From: Liquidambar formosana
Taxonomy: Eukaryota; Streptophyta; Magnoliopsida; Saxifragales; Altingiaceae
Direction: 5' to 3'
Assembly (NCBI GenBank): GCA_039720395.1
Contig: JBBPBK010000125.1
Coordinates: 1-64,000 of the forward strand
DNA: 64,000 nt
The position numbers were made by a program, and so were the translations under genes. Of this stretch, positions 20,232-31,533 are shown piece after piece. How positions within the stretch are numbered: the first letter of the stretch is position 1; every line of letters starts with the position of its first letter. Below the pieces are notes generated by a model. It was not told where the DNA came from. It made no database searches and saw only the letters and a list, made by a program, of their open reading frames with translations.

Positions 20232-20493
20232 TAGTAATCGAGCACATGCGATAAATGTGTAACACATTTTTTCAAGTTTCTACTTTATCAGTGAAACTGT
20301 TATATCAATTTTCAAATTTCTTAAATCGCATGTGTGTGTGGGAGAGAAGTAAGGGAAAACAGATTGTGGTAAGTTTTTTAAAGTTAGTAAAATTACCAAA
20401 TCATCTCTTAACTTTATTAACTTGTAAGGGTGTCTTAGTATTTCCATGTGCAATCCAACCACAAAGGGAATTAGCTTTATATAATAGTATAGA
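20232..20493 (-). mobile_element. Non-autonomous Helitron, 262 bp
   Basis: On the minus strand it begins TCTATACTATTATATAAAGC and ends with a CACAT/ATGTG hairpin, a short spacer and CTAG. It is inserted between A and T. No coding potential. Same family as 17589-17922, and upstream of the Myb/SANT-like gene. Confidence 0.72.
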
Positions 20494-21347
20494 TATATTA
20501 TTTTAATACTAATCATGCTAGTTTTTTATTCCAACAGTCTTAAAATATATAAAATAATGTTTAAATATGTTTAAAGTACGGAAAAAGATTGGTGGGCCGA
20601 CTACGTTAGACCACCGTTAGCCAACTGTGTGTTTAGGATATGTATATAGATATGGTAGAGGTGTATACACCACAGTAGAATGTGGAGGCTTGTGAGGCTC
20701 ATTTCTTCAAGATTCCAAACCACGTGTGCCAGTTTTTTTGGAAATTGATTCCAATTTTAACTACCTTGTGAATATTTGCTTCAATTTCCTTATATATCAT
20801 GTATTTTCGCAAGTTTATAGGGTTTTATTTCGGCGGTGAGTGATTTGTGCTTCATGGCTACTTTGTCTACTTCGATTTGAGTTAGAATTTGAAGGTTTTT
20901 CTCAATTCAATCAGGGGATTTTTGTGGTAGTTCAGGTATGTTTTCAGTCATGTTGAGGCATTTTGATTTCATGGAAGTTCTATTGTTCTATTGAGTCAAA
21001 TTATATCCACTTTGTGCAAAATAGGGTTTATGAATTTTCCTAATGAACTATTGATCGAGGTTGATGTAGAGTTATTTTTCGTAGCTGAATTGATATTATT
21101 TTAGATTTCTTCATTTTTTTTTTTTTTTTTTTTTTGTTTGTTAGCTTGGTTTTTGTTATAAATGTTTGGTCAGTTTTATTTAAGGTGTTTGTTAGTGCTG
21201 AGGTTATTGTGGTTAGGATGAATTTCAAGCTTCTTAATTTTAGTTGTTTTTATTCTGATTTCTTCATTTATTTTAATTGTTAGCTTGGTTTTAGTTGTTT
21301 TGAGCTATTCATGACATGTATTTTCTATTATTGTTCATTTTTAGGAT
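20494..21347 (+). other. Leader region upstream of the FAR1-like pseudogene
   Basis: AT-rich with a T-run (21113-21136) and repeated TTGTTAGCTTGGTTTT words (about 21138 and 21279). The TTTTTAG just before GATATGG at 21344 looks like a splice acceptor in front of the first codon, so a 5' UTR intron is likely. Confidence 0.4.
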
Positions 21348-22370
21348 ATGGATGATGTTCATGATAGCGCTTTTGTTTTTTAAAGTCAAGGTTTGGATGA
21401 TTCTACAGCTATTGTAGAGCCTGAAATTGGAATGAGTTTTGGTTCTGAAGAGGAGGTTTGTACGTTTTATAGTAAGTGTGCGATGAGCAAAGGGTTTTGG
21501 ATAGCTAAAATTAGTGTGAAATGTGATAATGGAAGTTTAAAGTACTATTCACTTGCTTGTTCTCGTAATGGCAAATATGTGTCCATAGCAAACAATGGTT
21601 TAAATCCTAAACCAACTATCAAGATTAGATGCGAAGCAAAGATAAATATTGTTGTAAGAAGTGAGGGCGAGTTTGTTATCACCAAGGTGTGTATACTTCA
21701 CAATCATGGCCTAAGTCCTCAGTCATCACGCTATTTGCCTTGCCACTGAAGATTAGATTCAATGACTAAAAGAATTTTAAAGATAAATGATAGGGTTGGG
21801 ATTAAGCTATAACACTCGTAATTTTTAAATATGGTATTAAAGGTTTAATCTATGGTTAACATAGTTAATCCCATGATTGGTTGGATGACCTCATGATTGA
21901 GTAATGTATGTGATGATGACGTATGTGTTTTGATGCTTGTTTTTGTGCATTGAGTATCTTTCGGGTGCATTTGGCATTATTTGCAACTTAAGGGTTTAAG
22001 CTGCTGAAATTTGGCTAAGTGTTGGGAAAAAAATAAATTTTCGTAAATCTTTGTTTTTAAAGATAATTTTTGGCAATAATAGAAGTTTATAATATCATAA
22101 GACTTCTATGATTTTATGGGATTTTATTAGCATGTTTAGATTAGGTTCCTCACATGTTTGTTTTAGGAAAATCTGTCGAGAGACGAATTTTGTACTAAAA
22201 CTTAGAAATGAGATTTTGATATACTTGGAATTTAATTTCTCTGATATTTTATTTGGATTCAAATGGGGGGTTATTTGCTTTTTTTCATTAAATAACTTAA
22301 AGTAAATTCATAAAGATAAGGTTGATGGGCTGTAGCTGTGATAACCTGAGAATTGTGAGACAACATGAGT

Positions 22371-22530
22371 TTCAGCCTGCCGAAAGTTGCATTTCAGCCG
22401 GCTGAAAATTGCATTTCACAATTTTCAGACAGTTAAAAGTTCATGTCAGCCCACTGAAAAATCCATAGAAGATTGTTTTATGTTGGGCATTTTCAACCGG
22501 CTGAAAACATTTTTCAATCGTCTGAAAATG
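22371..22530 (+). repeat. TTTCAGCCGGCTGAAA palindrome cluster in the solo LTR
   Basis: One perfect 16-bp palindrome TTTCAGCCGGCTGAAA lies at 22392-22407. Four imperfect copies are at about 22371, 22446, 22493 and 22513. All lie upstream of TATATAAA. Confidence 0.8.
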
Positions 22531-22583
22531 TCGGCGGACAGTTTTAATAAAGGGTTAAAATGACCCTTTTGCCCTTTTTTTCT

Positions 22584-22590
22584 ATATAAA
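22584..22590 (+). promoter_or_regulatory. TATA box of the solo LTR
   Basis: TATATAA follows about 55-210 bp after the palindrome cluster, and a GA-rich leader follows from 22634. It is the likely LTR promoter. Confidence 0.5.
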
Positions 22591-24677
22591 CCCTTCAACC
22601 CCAACTTGTAATCCTTATTTTTCTGCATTTTTAGAGTGGGAGAAGGGAAAGTGAGCTTGGGAGAGCTCTTGGGGTGTACAAGAGGAGAAAGAGGGAGTTT
22701 CTCTCTCTACTTTTGCTTGGATTTCATACATAGGGGGCTTGGATTTCGACATTTCTAGCTTGGATTCACTCATGGTTTACCTCTATTTCGGATTTGAAAG
22801 GTAATTTCTCATATGTAAGGCTAGGGTTTGCATTTCTTTTGGGTTTTAGTCATCATATCCTCATATCTTGTGTTTATTCATGTAATTTGTGAAGTTTGGT
22901 TGCATTTTGGAGTTGGAATCTCCATTCTCTTCATCAACCAAGTCATTTGGGAGCTAGGGCTCGGATTGGGAGCTTGTATGTGCATTCTAGGGCTTGGATT
23001 TACTCACCCACAACATCAACGTTGCATTTTCTACACATTTCATGGAGGTATGTGCAATTTATATAGGTTTAAACTATTGACATGATAATATGGTATATAT
23101 TATCATAGTATTTGATATTCTTCGGCCTAGAATATGTCTATAAATGATTTATGGAATAAATCTTGAAATAGAACTTTGGGTATTTGATAACATAAATTGA
23201 AATTATGTTTATTGAGAAATTTGGGTTATTCTATGCGTTTGGGGAATTATAAATATAGGAATTTTATGGTTATTTCCATGTGGGTAATTGATATTTTGAA
23301 GGTATAATTTTTTTAATGTTGAAATCATATAAGGGTATTTATGTTGTTATTATAATTTGGTATAATTATGAGATTATTTGATTATGATTTATATGGCATA
23401 TTTTGTAGATGATTTTGGTTAAAAATCATTTTATGGTTTATCGCACTGCATGTTGGGCATAATCATACATTAAATGGATTTATTGAATACTGGGTAAAGT
23501 ATTGTATAAAAATAGGTCATTGGAATTGAACTATTTGCAGTCAAGGGATTTTGCAGTGTTTTCTTTTCCTTTAGTCTTAGGTTGCTTGCGGTCCCAAGCA
23601 AGGATGACAGCTGTGTTCCTGAATCTAGGTACTTTCCGGTTCCAGGTAAGAACCCTTGTGTTCCTAAAGAAGAGGCTACTTTCCATCCTCGCGCGGTTGC
23701 GAGGGTGCAATGTTGTCCTCTTGAAGGTTGGGTTTAAATCCTTTGTTTCTGCGTGAAGACTCCTGTAGGAGTGGTCGGTAATTAATAGAATTAATGTAAA
23801 TTGGACATGAGTCACATGCCTTGGATATTATGCATTATGTGTTTTAAGTTATGGACTATAACTTATTTTGGATTTGTAATATACTTGGTTAATATATTTT
23901 GTTTTAAATGATATAATTGGTTTTATTTATATCATTACTTTAGTTTACTATGTTAAATTGTATTTACTGAGTTGCCAAACTCATGCTTATTATTTTAAAT
24001 GTTTTTCAGATAATCCAAGGATTGGTTTATGCTATCATAGGCGGAAGCATGCCTAGTTGGAATTGCCTATGTTAATTATTGATGTATTTTCATGGGAAGA
24101 ATATGTATTAATTCAGTTTTATTTTGGGGCCAATGGTTTACGGACCTGTAATATTGTTAAGGATGTAATTTATTTTATTTAGGGTTATGTATTCGTAGAA
24201 TGCGATGCATGGGATGATACCACTTTCATGGATAACAAGAAAATTTTATGTATGGATTTTGTAACAGGTTTTTATTATGGTATATTCCATCTACGGATGG
24301 GTCATGTCCAAAAAGAGGGAGAATTTCAAAATGATTGAGATGTTGACACGTGACATCCACGTTTTATAAAAAATTTATTAAAATAAAGGTTGTTTTATTA
24401 CTATTGATCACGGCTTAATTATTTTGGGTCGCAACATAAGCCATCGAAAAGTTATATATCATTGGTTGTTGCAACTGGAGGGTATGAGCAGGTGAGATAT
24501 GGTGAGAAGGATATTAGGAATTTCAGATGTTGTTTCTTTTGACTCAACATATTTGACTAATGAGTATAGTATGTCATTTGCTCCTTTCGTTGGAGTTAAC
24601 CATCATGGGCAATCAATTCTGTTTGGATGCGGTTTATTATCATATAAGGGCATTGTGGCATATATTTGGCTCTTCAG

Positions 24678-24765
24678 GCTAGTTTTATACTATCTGAAGT
24701 TAATTTTAAGTTACTTAAAGATTAGTCAATTCTGTTAGTTTGATTGTAGCTTTGTTTTTTTGCAG
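24678..24765 (+). other. Probable GC-AG intron in the FAR1-like pseudogene
   Basis: Removing 88 bp (GCTAGTT...TTTTTTGCAG) joins AYIWLF to NWLECM, giving the continuous WLF-R-NWLECM expected in this family. The donor is GC rather than GT, which could be a genuine GC-AG intron or a mutated GT. Confidence 0.5.
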
Positions 24766-26605
24766 AAACTGGTTGGAATGTATGTCATTTAATGCACCAA
24801 AAGCCATTATAACTGATCAGTGCAAAGCTATACAAGCAGCAGTTGCGGAGGTTTTTCCTAACACACGATATCGACTCTGTTTGTGGCATATTATGAGGAA
24901 GATACCTATCAAGTTGGGAGCATTTAAAGAGTATAAAAAGATCGAGAAATGCTTAAAATTTGTTGTTTATGAGAGTATCATAGTAAATGAGCTTGAGCAG
25001 GGATGGGTACAGTTGCTTAGCGACTTTGAGCTTGGTGAAAATGATTGGTTGAAGTCATTGTATGATAATCGTAAGTGATGGGTTCCAGTTTTTGTCAAGG
25101 AAATGTTTTGGGCTGGTATGTCTACAACACAAAGAAGTGAGAGCATGAACTCATTTTTCAAAAGAACTCAAAGACTATTCTTAAGCAATTTGTGAAACAA
25201 TATGAAGAAGCTTTGAAAAAGAAAATTAAGAAAGAAAACATAGCTAATTTTTCATCATTTAACTCAACAATTCCTTTGATTACTGATTTTGAATTTGAGA
25301 AGCAATTTCAAAATGCATATACACATAATATGTTTAGAAAATTTCAAGCTAAAATCAGGGGTATGATTTGTTGTAATGTAAGTTTGGTTGGATCTGAATA
25401 GCATGTGTTGATATCAAGTTTGTGGTGTGGCTAAAGAAAATGATGGAAATGAGAGGAAGGTGTTATATAATGTCTTGTTTAGTGAAGTTGAGTTCAAAGT
25501 TTTATGTCTTTGTCTCTTGTTTGAGTTCAAGAGTACTGTATGCAGGCATATTCTAAAAGTTTTGGTTGAAAGGAATATTAGAGAGTTGTCGAATGAATAT
25601 ATTTTAGACCAATGGAGAAAATGTATAAAGTGCAATCACAATTATGTCAAAAATTGTTATGAAGACCTCGTAACTAAAGAAGAGATGGTGCGTCAATCTA
25701 GTCTTTACACTATATTCTGTCAAATTTCAAATGCAGCCATTAAATCAATTGAAAAGTATGAGTTTTTGAGGGAGAATTTGGAGATTCTGCATGAGAAGAT
25801 GTCAACTCTTGAGTGTAATGCTGATGATGGTGACACAATCGCTTGCGAGGATGGTTGCTTTGAGTTGCGGATTCGATTGCCATCGAAAGTTAAAAGCAAA
25901 AAGGAAGGAATCGAGAGTATACAAGCTGAGTAATAAAAGTAAAAAGTCTGGGAATTGCAACAATGATGTAGTTGGTGTTGACAAAGGAGATTGGGTCTAC
26001 AACATTTTGATTTTGTTTACAATGTTTTCAAAATTCTTTATTAGAATTCTTGTTTTTTTTTGGTGATTTGGACAAAAAAACATTGCAAACTGTCACACCC
26101 CATTTTTGCCACCTTAGTTAGGGTTTGTCATTTCATGTGTCTTTTTGTTTCCTTTTTGAGTCTAGTCTTTTGCATTGAGTTTTTAGAGTCTTGAGGATGG
26201 TGTGTATGAATTTTGGTTCGATTTGGAGTTGATCTTGAGGGTTAATAAGAACTTTTGTGACTTGAGGGGCATAATCGTCTTTTTGGTCACAAACTTTCCA
26301 TTTGACCTTGAAATGATCTCCAAGTTTCCAATTGGAGTTCGTATGGTTGCATTTGAGGTATTTGTGGGTTCAATTCGATGAATTGATGGTTCGGGATTAG
26401 AATGGCTCAACAAGGCTCAAGTTGGTTAAGAGACCTACTTCGGGCTAGCTCGAATTGGCTCATGACTTTCACTCTATGACTACTCATTTGACCTTGATTG
26501 GTCTTAATTTCATCCCCAAATGTGTTTAGGGAGGTTGAATTTCGAATTGGAAGACATTCGGTGCGACCCTATGTGCATACCTAAGCTAAGCAATGGTGAG
26601 GCATA

Positions 26606-26840
26606 GCGGTTAACCGCCTTTGTAGGACCCAACCATGCAGCCATGGCTAGGGTTTCTTGCCTTCAAGTGACTCAAATTACATTCCCCTTCGAAACACGGT
26701 CGTTTTGGCTTTCGTTTCGTCAAAATCAGAGTTGATTTGAGCCCTGAAACACATTTGGAAGCCGAAAGGGGTCAAAAATGGGCTGAAGATGACATGGCCT
26801 CGGGTGACCACCCAGGCCTGGGTGGCTAGCCGCTAGCCGC
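26606..26840 (+). repeat. Palindromes in the Tat-like solo LTR
   Basis: Perfect palindromes GCGGTTAACCGC (26606-26617) and CCACCCAGGCCTGGGTGG (26808-26825) are present, followed at once by overlapping GGCTAGCC and GCTAGC words. No palindromes this dense were noticed in neighbouring non-LTR sequence. Confidence 0.75.
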
Positions 26841-26868
26841 CTGTGTAATACCCCGAATTTTTCTTAGG

Positions 26869-27704
26869 TTTCACAGGGCCAAATTTCACCACGAATTTTT
26901 AGCCTTTGTGCGGCACTAAGTCCCTCTACTTAGTCAGCCTTCTCAATTGAAAAGCATAAATAGTGTAAGCAACAGCCAAGCACAACAGAGAGTTTTTCAG
27001 GCAAATGCCCAACCTTTATTCTTAACTCAAGAATACAAGGATCCCGGCCTTAGCATACACCACCACAGCAATCCAAAACGTGCTCTGGTGTATGCCATGG
27101 CAATGTATTTATACAGGAGCATTGGTGGTTACAGCCCAACCACCCAAGGGCTTGCTGATGACAACCCCATCAGCCTAGGGACACAGAACCAATAAACGAA
27201 TGCCAATCGTGCATGGCAGTTTTTGCCCAACTGCCTATGCTGTCCAAGCCTAGCCAACTGCCCATCCTGATGTCTGAAGCATCAGCTAATCAAGGAGGGA
27301 TGTCTGATCATCCAACCGTAACTGCCAACAGAAATCTTTGTCTGGCCTGGCCCATTGTCCAAGGATGCCAGCAGCATCAGCAATAACCGACTGCATCATG
27401 TGCCTAGCCACGCCCATGACTTGCTGCTGTGCGTGCATTGGCTTAGCCAATCTGCATATGTTCTTGCTTGGTCCGTGTTCCTGCTATGCCATGCCTCCGC
27501 ATGTGCCATAGCCCTTGTGCCATCGAGTGTGCGAGATCAGCCCCGCGGCCGAGTCTCGTCCAATCCGTCATAGCAAGGCGTCGCCCAACTCCTTGCAAAG
27601 CCAACAATAGCCATCTGATGTTCAAATCATAGCCAACCGCCGTGCCATGCCAGGGTCACGCATGGCCTAGGTGCTGCCCCATGGCAGGCACCTAGCTTCA
27701 ATCA
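26869..27704 (-). repeat. Chromovirus LTR A (3' LTR)
   Basis: This is 836 bp, the same length as LTR B. On the minus strand it starts TGATTGAAGC and should end TGTGACA, but here the terminal bases read GTGAAA, i.e. the outer TG is changed. A few single-base differences from LTR B were seen (about 27288, 27356 and 27452). Confidence 0.85.
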
Positions 27705-27717
27705 CCACCCCCCCCTA
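27705..27717 (-). other. Polypurine tract of the chromovirus
   Basis: On the minus strand TTAGGGGGGGGTGG lies against the LTR start TGATTG. The same tract is found at LTR B with one more G. Confidence 0.75.
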
Positions 27718-28101
27718 AAGAGCTCTTAAGACGATTGCCTGAGCCTTAGGGGTATACATCAGAAATGACAAAAAGGCATAATGGGTCTCACAATTAATTT
27801 CCTGCACTCAAAAATCATGAAACTCCACCAACACACTCTTGAGATCATAAAATAACATAGATAATTTTATGAACCCGAAATAACTTAATTTCTCAATATT
27901 TACCAAACTGCCACTGCCTCTTGTTTGAACGCTGCCAGGCCATGGCTTGGCCAGCCTTGGCCAACCATGGCCACTTCGAGCCAACATACAAACTTTGCTG
28001 CAACACTTGGTGTCTAAGGCATGCCTCCCTCATGCCTTGGCCTTGGGTTGGCGTGGTTGCCCTCTGCCACCACATTGCCAAGCCCTTGGCCTAGCCAAAA
28101 G
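27718..28101 (-). other. 3' untranslated region of the chromovirus
   Basis: About 385 bp between the pol stop and the PPT, repeated at 33520-33904. It contains repeated GGCCAAGC/TTGGCCA words. No gene. Confidence 0.6.
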
Positions 28102-31100
28102 CTAAGGGGCTAACAAACCACCCCCACCAGAAGAGCCCGACGTCCTCGTCGAAATAGTTGCCAAGTACTCCCTCACTTGTTTCTCAAACTGCCATAAAGT
28201 TGTATCCCTCTCCCAACTTGCTTCAGCAATTGGGACTCCCTTCCAATGCACCAAATAATCTGTCCGCCTGTTCTTCTTACTCTGTCCAAACGTTCGATGG
28301 TCCAGAATCTTTTCCACCTCCCGTTCAAACTCTTTTCGGATAGTAGGCGGGGCTCGAGTGCCTTGCATTCTTGCCTGATCTTGGTCTGCAAAGAAAGGTT
28401 TCAGAAAACTTACATGGAAAGTAGGGTGTACTTTCAACCTTTCTGGTAACTTCAATCGATAAGCCACACTGCCAACCTTCTTGATCACCTCAAAGGGACC
28501 ATCATATTTCGGCACTAGACCTCGATGAACCGTTTTGCTACTGATTTTCTTCCAAATCTGAGGCGTCAGTTTCAACAACACTTTATCCCCAACCTGGAAT
28601 TCAAGGGCCCTCCTCCCTCTATCAGCATACTTTCTCATTCGTCTGACAGCTTTTTCCAAACTGTCTTTTGCTTCCTCCATCAATTCCTGCTTGGAGCGAG
28701 CAAATCGATAAGCCGCTGGACAGTTTCCCCCTGTGCGCTGCTTGGCCACTTCATGTGGAGTAAGCGGCTGCTGCCCAGTTGCTATTTCAAAAGGACTCAT
28801 CCCTGTAGATGAACTCCTGTGCAGATTATAACAAAATTGTGCAGAGTCTAAGAGATCTACCCAATTTTTCTGACTTGCAGTCACATAGTGCCTCAAATAC
28901 TCTTCCAACAGAGCATTTATCCGCTCAGTTTGACCGTCTGTCTGCGGATGGTTTGCTGTGGAGAACTTCAATTCTGATCCCATCAGCCCAAAAAGCACTG
29001 TCCAAAACCTTCCAGTGAACCGAGAATCCCGATCGCTTATGATATCTTCTGGCAGCCCCCAGTACTTGACCACGTTCCGATAGAAAAGATTGGCTGCCTC
29101 CTCTGCAGGACACGCATGTGGTGCAGGGATGAAGATAGCATATTTGGAGAATCTGTCCACCACGACCAGAATTGAGCGAAATCCTTGAACCTTGGGTAAA
29201 CCCCCAATGAAGTCCATGGAAACGCTTTGCCACGGTTTATCTGGAATCGGTAATGGCTGCAATAAACCTGCCTCCTTCTTTCTTTCAGTCTTGTCCAGTT
29301 GACAAACAAGACATGTTCGAACATAGCCTTCAATGTCTTCCTGCATCTTAGGCCAAAAATAAAATCTAGACAGCAAAGCATAAGTACGTTCAATACCTGG
29401 GTGACCAGCCCATTGTGAATCATGAGTCTCTCGCAAGAGTTCTCTACGCAAACCACCACTGCTAGGAACATACAATTTCCCACCATGAGCATAGAGAAGG
29501 CCATCATCCACCCAGTATCGCCTTGTACCTCCATCTTTCACTTGCTGTACGAGTTTGTTGAATGTAGGATCATTCACAGACTCTTGTTTGATCCTTTCTG
29601 GAAAATCAGTCTCTATGCGAGTTAAAGCCGCAACAATTTCCTCAGCATGCTTGCGACTAAGGGCATCAGCCACTTGGTTATGCTTTCCAGGCCTATGAAC
29701 CCACACATAATCAAATTCAGCAAGGAACTCCTGCCACCGAGCCTGCTTTGGATTCAATTTCTTCTGAGTTTTGAAGTAGGTATTTGCCACATTATCTGTC
29801 ACAATCACAAAGTGAGTGCCCAGCAAATAATGCTTCCATGTATGTAAACAATGGATGACTGCAGTCATCTCCTTCTCATGAGTGGTATAGCGCTGTTCTG
29901 ACTCCTTTAGTTTCCGACTCTCAAAAGCCACGGGGTGCCCTTCCTGGACCAATACCCCTCCCAGCGCCCTGTCTGATGCATCTGTATGTACCTCAAATGG
30001 CAACTCAAAGTCTGGCAGTCGCAAAATTGGCTCACTTGCTACTGCCTGTTTGAGTTTGTCAAACGCATCTTGACAAGCTGCAGTCCAAACCCACTTCCGG
30101 TCTTTCTTTAACAAATCTGTCAAGGCAGCCACCTTCTTGGAATAGCCTTGAATAAATCTGCGATAATAGTTAGCCAAACCCAGAAAACTTCTCAAATCCG
30201 ACACATTCTTTGGTGGGAGCCAATCGAGAATGGCTTTCACCTTCTTGTTATCCATCCTGACTTCACCCTTCCTTACCCAGTGCCCTAGGAACATAATCTC
30301 GTTCTTAGCAAACTCACATTTTTCCATTTTCACATACAACTGGTACTGCCTTAATCGGTCCAGTACCTTCCTCAAATGACAGATATGTTCATCTATCCCC
30401 CTACTATAGATAACAATATCGTCCAAATACACAACCACAAATCGATCGATATAATCATAAAACACATCATTCATTAAATTGCAGAAAGTAGCCGGGGCAT
30501 TTGTCAACCCAAACGGCATTACAAGGAACTCATATGATCCATAACGAGTTACACAAGTAGTTTTCTCCTCATCCCCTTCTGCTATTCTAACCTGCCAGTA
30601 CCCTGACCGGAGGTCCAGCTTGGTAAAAACAGAGGCCTTTGACAGTCTGTCGAACAAATCTGCCACCAGAGGAATGGGGTATTTGTTCTTCACAGTCACT
30701 TTGTTCAAAGCCCGATAGTCCACGCACATCCTCATGGATCCATCTTGTTTCTTCTGGAAGAGCACAGGGGCGCCATATGGTGCCTTAGATGGCTGAATGA
30801 AACCACTCTCCAAGAGTTCCTCCAACTGTTTGCGCAATTCAGCCAACTCTGCAGGAGCCATCCTGTAAGGAGCCTGTGCTGGGGGTCTAGACCCAGGGAT
30901 TAATTCGATCTTGTGGTCTACAGCACGTCTAGGAGGGAGAGTTTTGGGAAGTTGTGGGGGAAGGACATCAGCATATTCCTTCAACAGTCCAGCCACTGCA
31001 TCAGGGACTTCCACCACTTTGTCAGCCTTGATTTCCACCAACGCTGCCAAGTAAGTTTGTTCTCCTTTCCTTAGACCCGTTTTCAATTGCACGGCAGACA

Positions 31101-31509
31101 GCATTTCTACCTTGCGTTTTCCTTTCTCCTTCACTTTGTCTGCAGCCCCTACTGCAGGCACAAAGCAAGGCTGCTTCTCATCGCCAATCAGCAAGCCACC
31201 AAGATGGGGCATTAGAGCGACTTTAGCCTGTACAAAGAACTCATTGCCAAGAATTATATCAAAGTCATCTAATGGTACTGACATTAGGCTACACTTACCC
31301 TGCCAATTACCAACCACCATGTCAACATCCTGAGCCATCCCCTCAATTGGTTTGGCCTCACTGTTTACTGCTTTAATTCTGCTTGAGTTCTTAACTATGT
31401 TCAAGCCCAAATTCACTGCCTCACGAACAGCAACAAAGTTATGTGTGGCACCAGTGTCCACCATTGCCATCACATCCTTCCCATTAACTTTCACTCGAAC
31501 ATACATCAA
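28102..31509 (-). CDS. Chromovirus Pol: protease, RT, RNase H, integrase, chromodomain
   Basis: Domains in order across 1135 aa: protease ([10 protein letters not shown], ~20), RT ([23 protein letters not shown] ~365), RNase H ([16 protein letters not shown], ~510), integrase zinc site (H..H, CLVCQ ~720), integrase core ([36 protein letters not shown]), and a C-terminal chromodomain ([25 protein letters not shown], ~1075-1115). The chromodomain marks a chromovirus; in this family it directs integration to particular chromatin. The frame is intact. It is in the same frame as gag, separated only by a TGA (31534-31536). Confidence 0.95.
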   Translation of the reverse strand: MMYVRVKVNGKDVMAMVDTGATHNFVAVREAVNLGLNIVKNSSRIKAVNSEAKPIEGMAQDVDMVVGNWQGKCSLMSVPLDDFDIILGNEFFVQAKVALMPHLGGLLIGDEKQPCFVPAVGAADKVKEKGKRKVEMLSAVQLKTGLRKGEQTYLAALVEIKADKVVEVPDAVAGLLKEYADVLPPQLPKTLPPRRAVDHKIELIPGSRPPAQAPYRMAPAELAELRKQLEELLESGFIQPSKAPYGAPVLFQKKQDGSMRMCVDYRALNKVTVKNKYPIPLVADLFDRLSKASVFTKLDLRSGYWQVRIAEGDEEKTTCVTRYGSYEFLVMPFGLTNAPATFCNLMNDVFYDYIDRFVVVYLDDIVIYSRGIDEHICHLRKVLDRLRQYQLYVKMEKCEFAKNEIMFLGHWVRKGEVRMDNKKVKAILDWLPPKNVSDLRSFLGLANYYRRFIQGYSKKVAALTDLLKKDRKWVWTAACQDAFDKLKQAVASEPILRLPDFELPFEVHTDASDRALGGVLVQEGHPVAFESRKLKESEQRYTTHEKEMTAVIHCLHTWKHYLLGTHFVIVTDNVANTYFKTQKKLNPKQARWQEFLAEFDYVWVHRPGKHNQVADALSRKHAEEIVAALTRIETDFPERIKQESVNDPTFNKLVQQVKDGGTRRYWVDDGLLYAHGGKLYVPSSGGLRRELLRETHDSQWAGHPGIERTYALLSRFYFWPKMQEDIEGYVRTCLVCQLDKTERKKEAGLLQPLPIPDKPWQSVSMDFIGGLPKVQGFRSILVVVDRFSKYAIFIPAPHACPAEEAANLFYRNVVKYWGLPEDIISDRDSRFTGRFWTVLFGLMGSELKFSTANHPQTDGQTERINALLEEYLRHYVTASQKNWVDLLDSAQFCYNLHRSSSTGMSPFEIATGQQPLTPHEVAKQRTGGNCPAAYRFARSKQELMEEAKDSLEKAVRRMRKYADRGRRALEFQVGDKVLLKLTPQIWKKISSKTVHRGLVPKYDGPFEVIKKVGSVAYRLKLPERLKVHPTFHVSFLKPFFADQDQARMQGTRAPPTIRKEFEREVEKILDHRTFGQSKKNRRTDYLVHWKGVPIAEASWERDTTLWQFEKQVREYLATISTRTSGSSGGGGLLAP

Positions 31510-31533
31510 TCCTTTCTGAGAGGGCTTCTCAGA

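Larger units (their letters stand above)
21808..24436 (+). mobile_element. Solo LTR (gypsy-type, 2629 bp) inside the FAR1-like pseudogene
   Basis: It is flanked by TAAGC on both sides (21803-21807 and 24437-24441). It starts TATAACACTC (TG changed to TA) and ends GGGTCGCAACA, an ending common in Tekay/Del-like gypsy LTRs. The flanking FAR1-like frame joins across the insertion once one TAAGC is removed. It contains a palindrome cluster, a TATA box and a short GA-rich leader. No internal region remains. Confidence 0.85.
21348..25933 (+). pseudogene. FAR1/FHY3-like (MULE-type) transposase-derived pseudogene
   Basis: Three hallmark domains appear in order. A FAR1 DNA-binding domain (GMSFGSEEEVCTFYSKCA...CEAKINIVV) lies at 21432-21749. 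A MULE transposase core (VVSFDSTYLTNEY, FVGVNHHGQSILFGCGLL, then AIITDQCKAIQAAV, CLWHIMRKI) lies at 24520-25078. A SWIM zinc finger (CLCLLFEFKSTVCRH) lies near 25505. It is broken repeatedly: TAA at 21381, TGA at 21747 and TGA at about 25076, a frame change and missing segment near 24510, and a frameshift near 25165. A 2.6-kb solo LTR splits codons that otherwise join (RVGIK | PSKSYIS). The two TGA stops read as CGA-to-TGA changes. It could be a MULE transposase or a domesticated FRS gene, since no terminal inverted repeats were identified. Confidence 0.85.

Noticed and set aside
26947..27573. Plus-strand frames in the chromovirus LTR
   Set aside because: Present in both LTRs only because LTRs are duplicated; no coding motif.
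28158..29847. Several antisense frames opposite the chromovirus pol
   Set aside because: Shadow frames of a well-supported pol.
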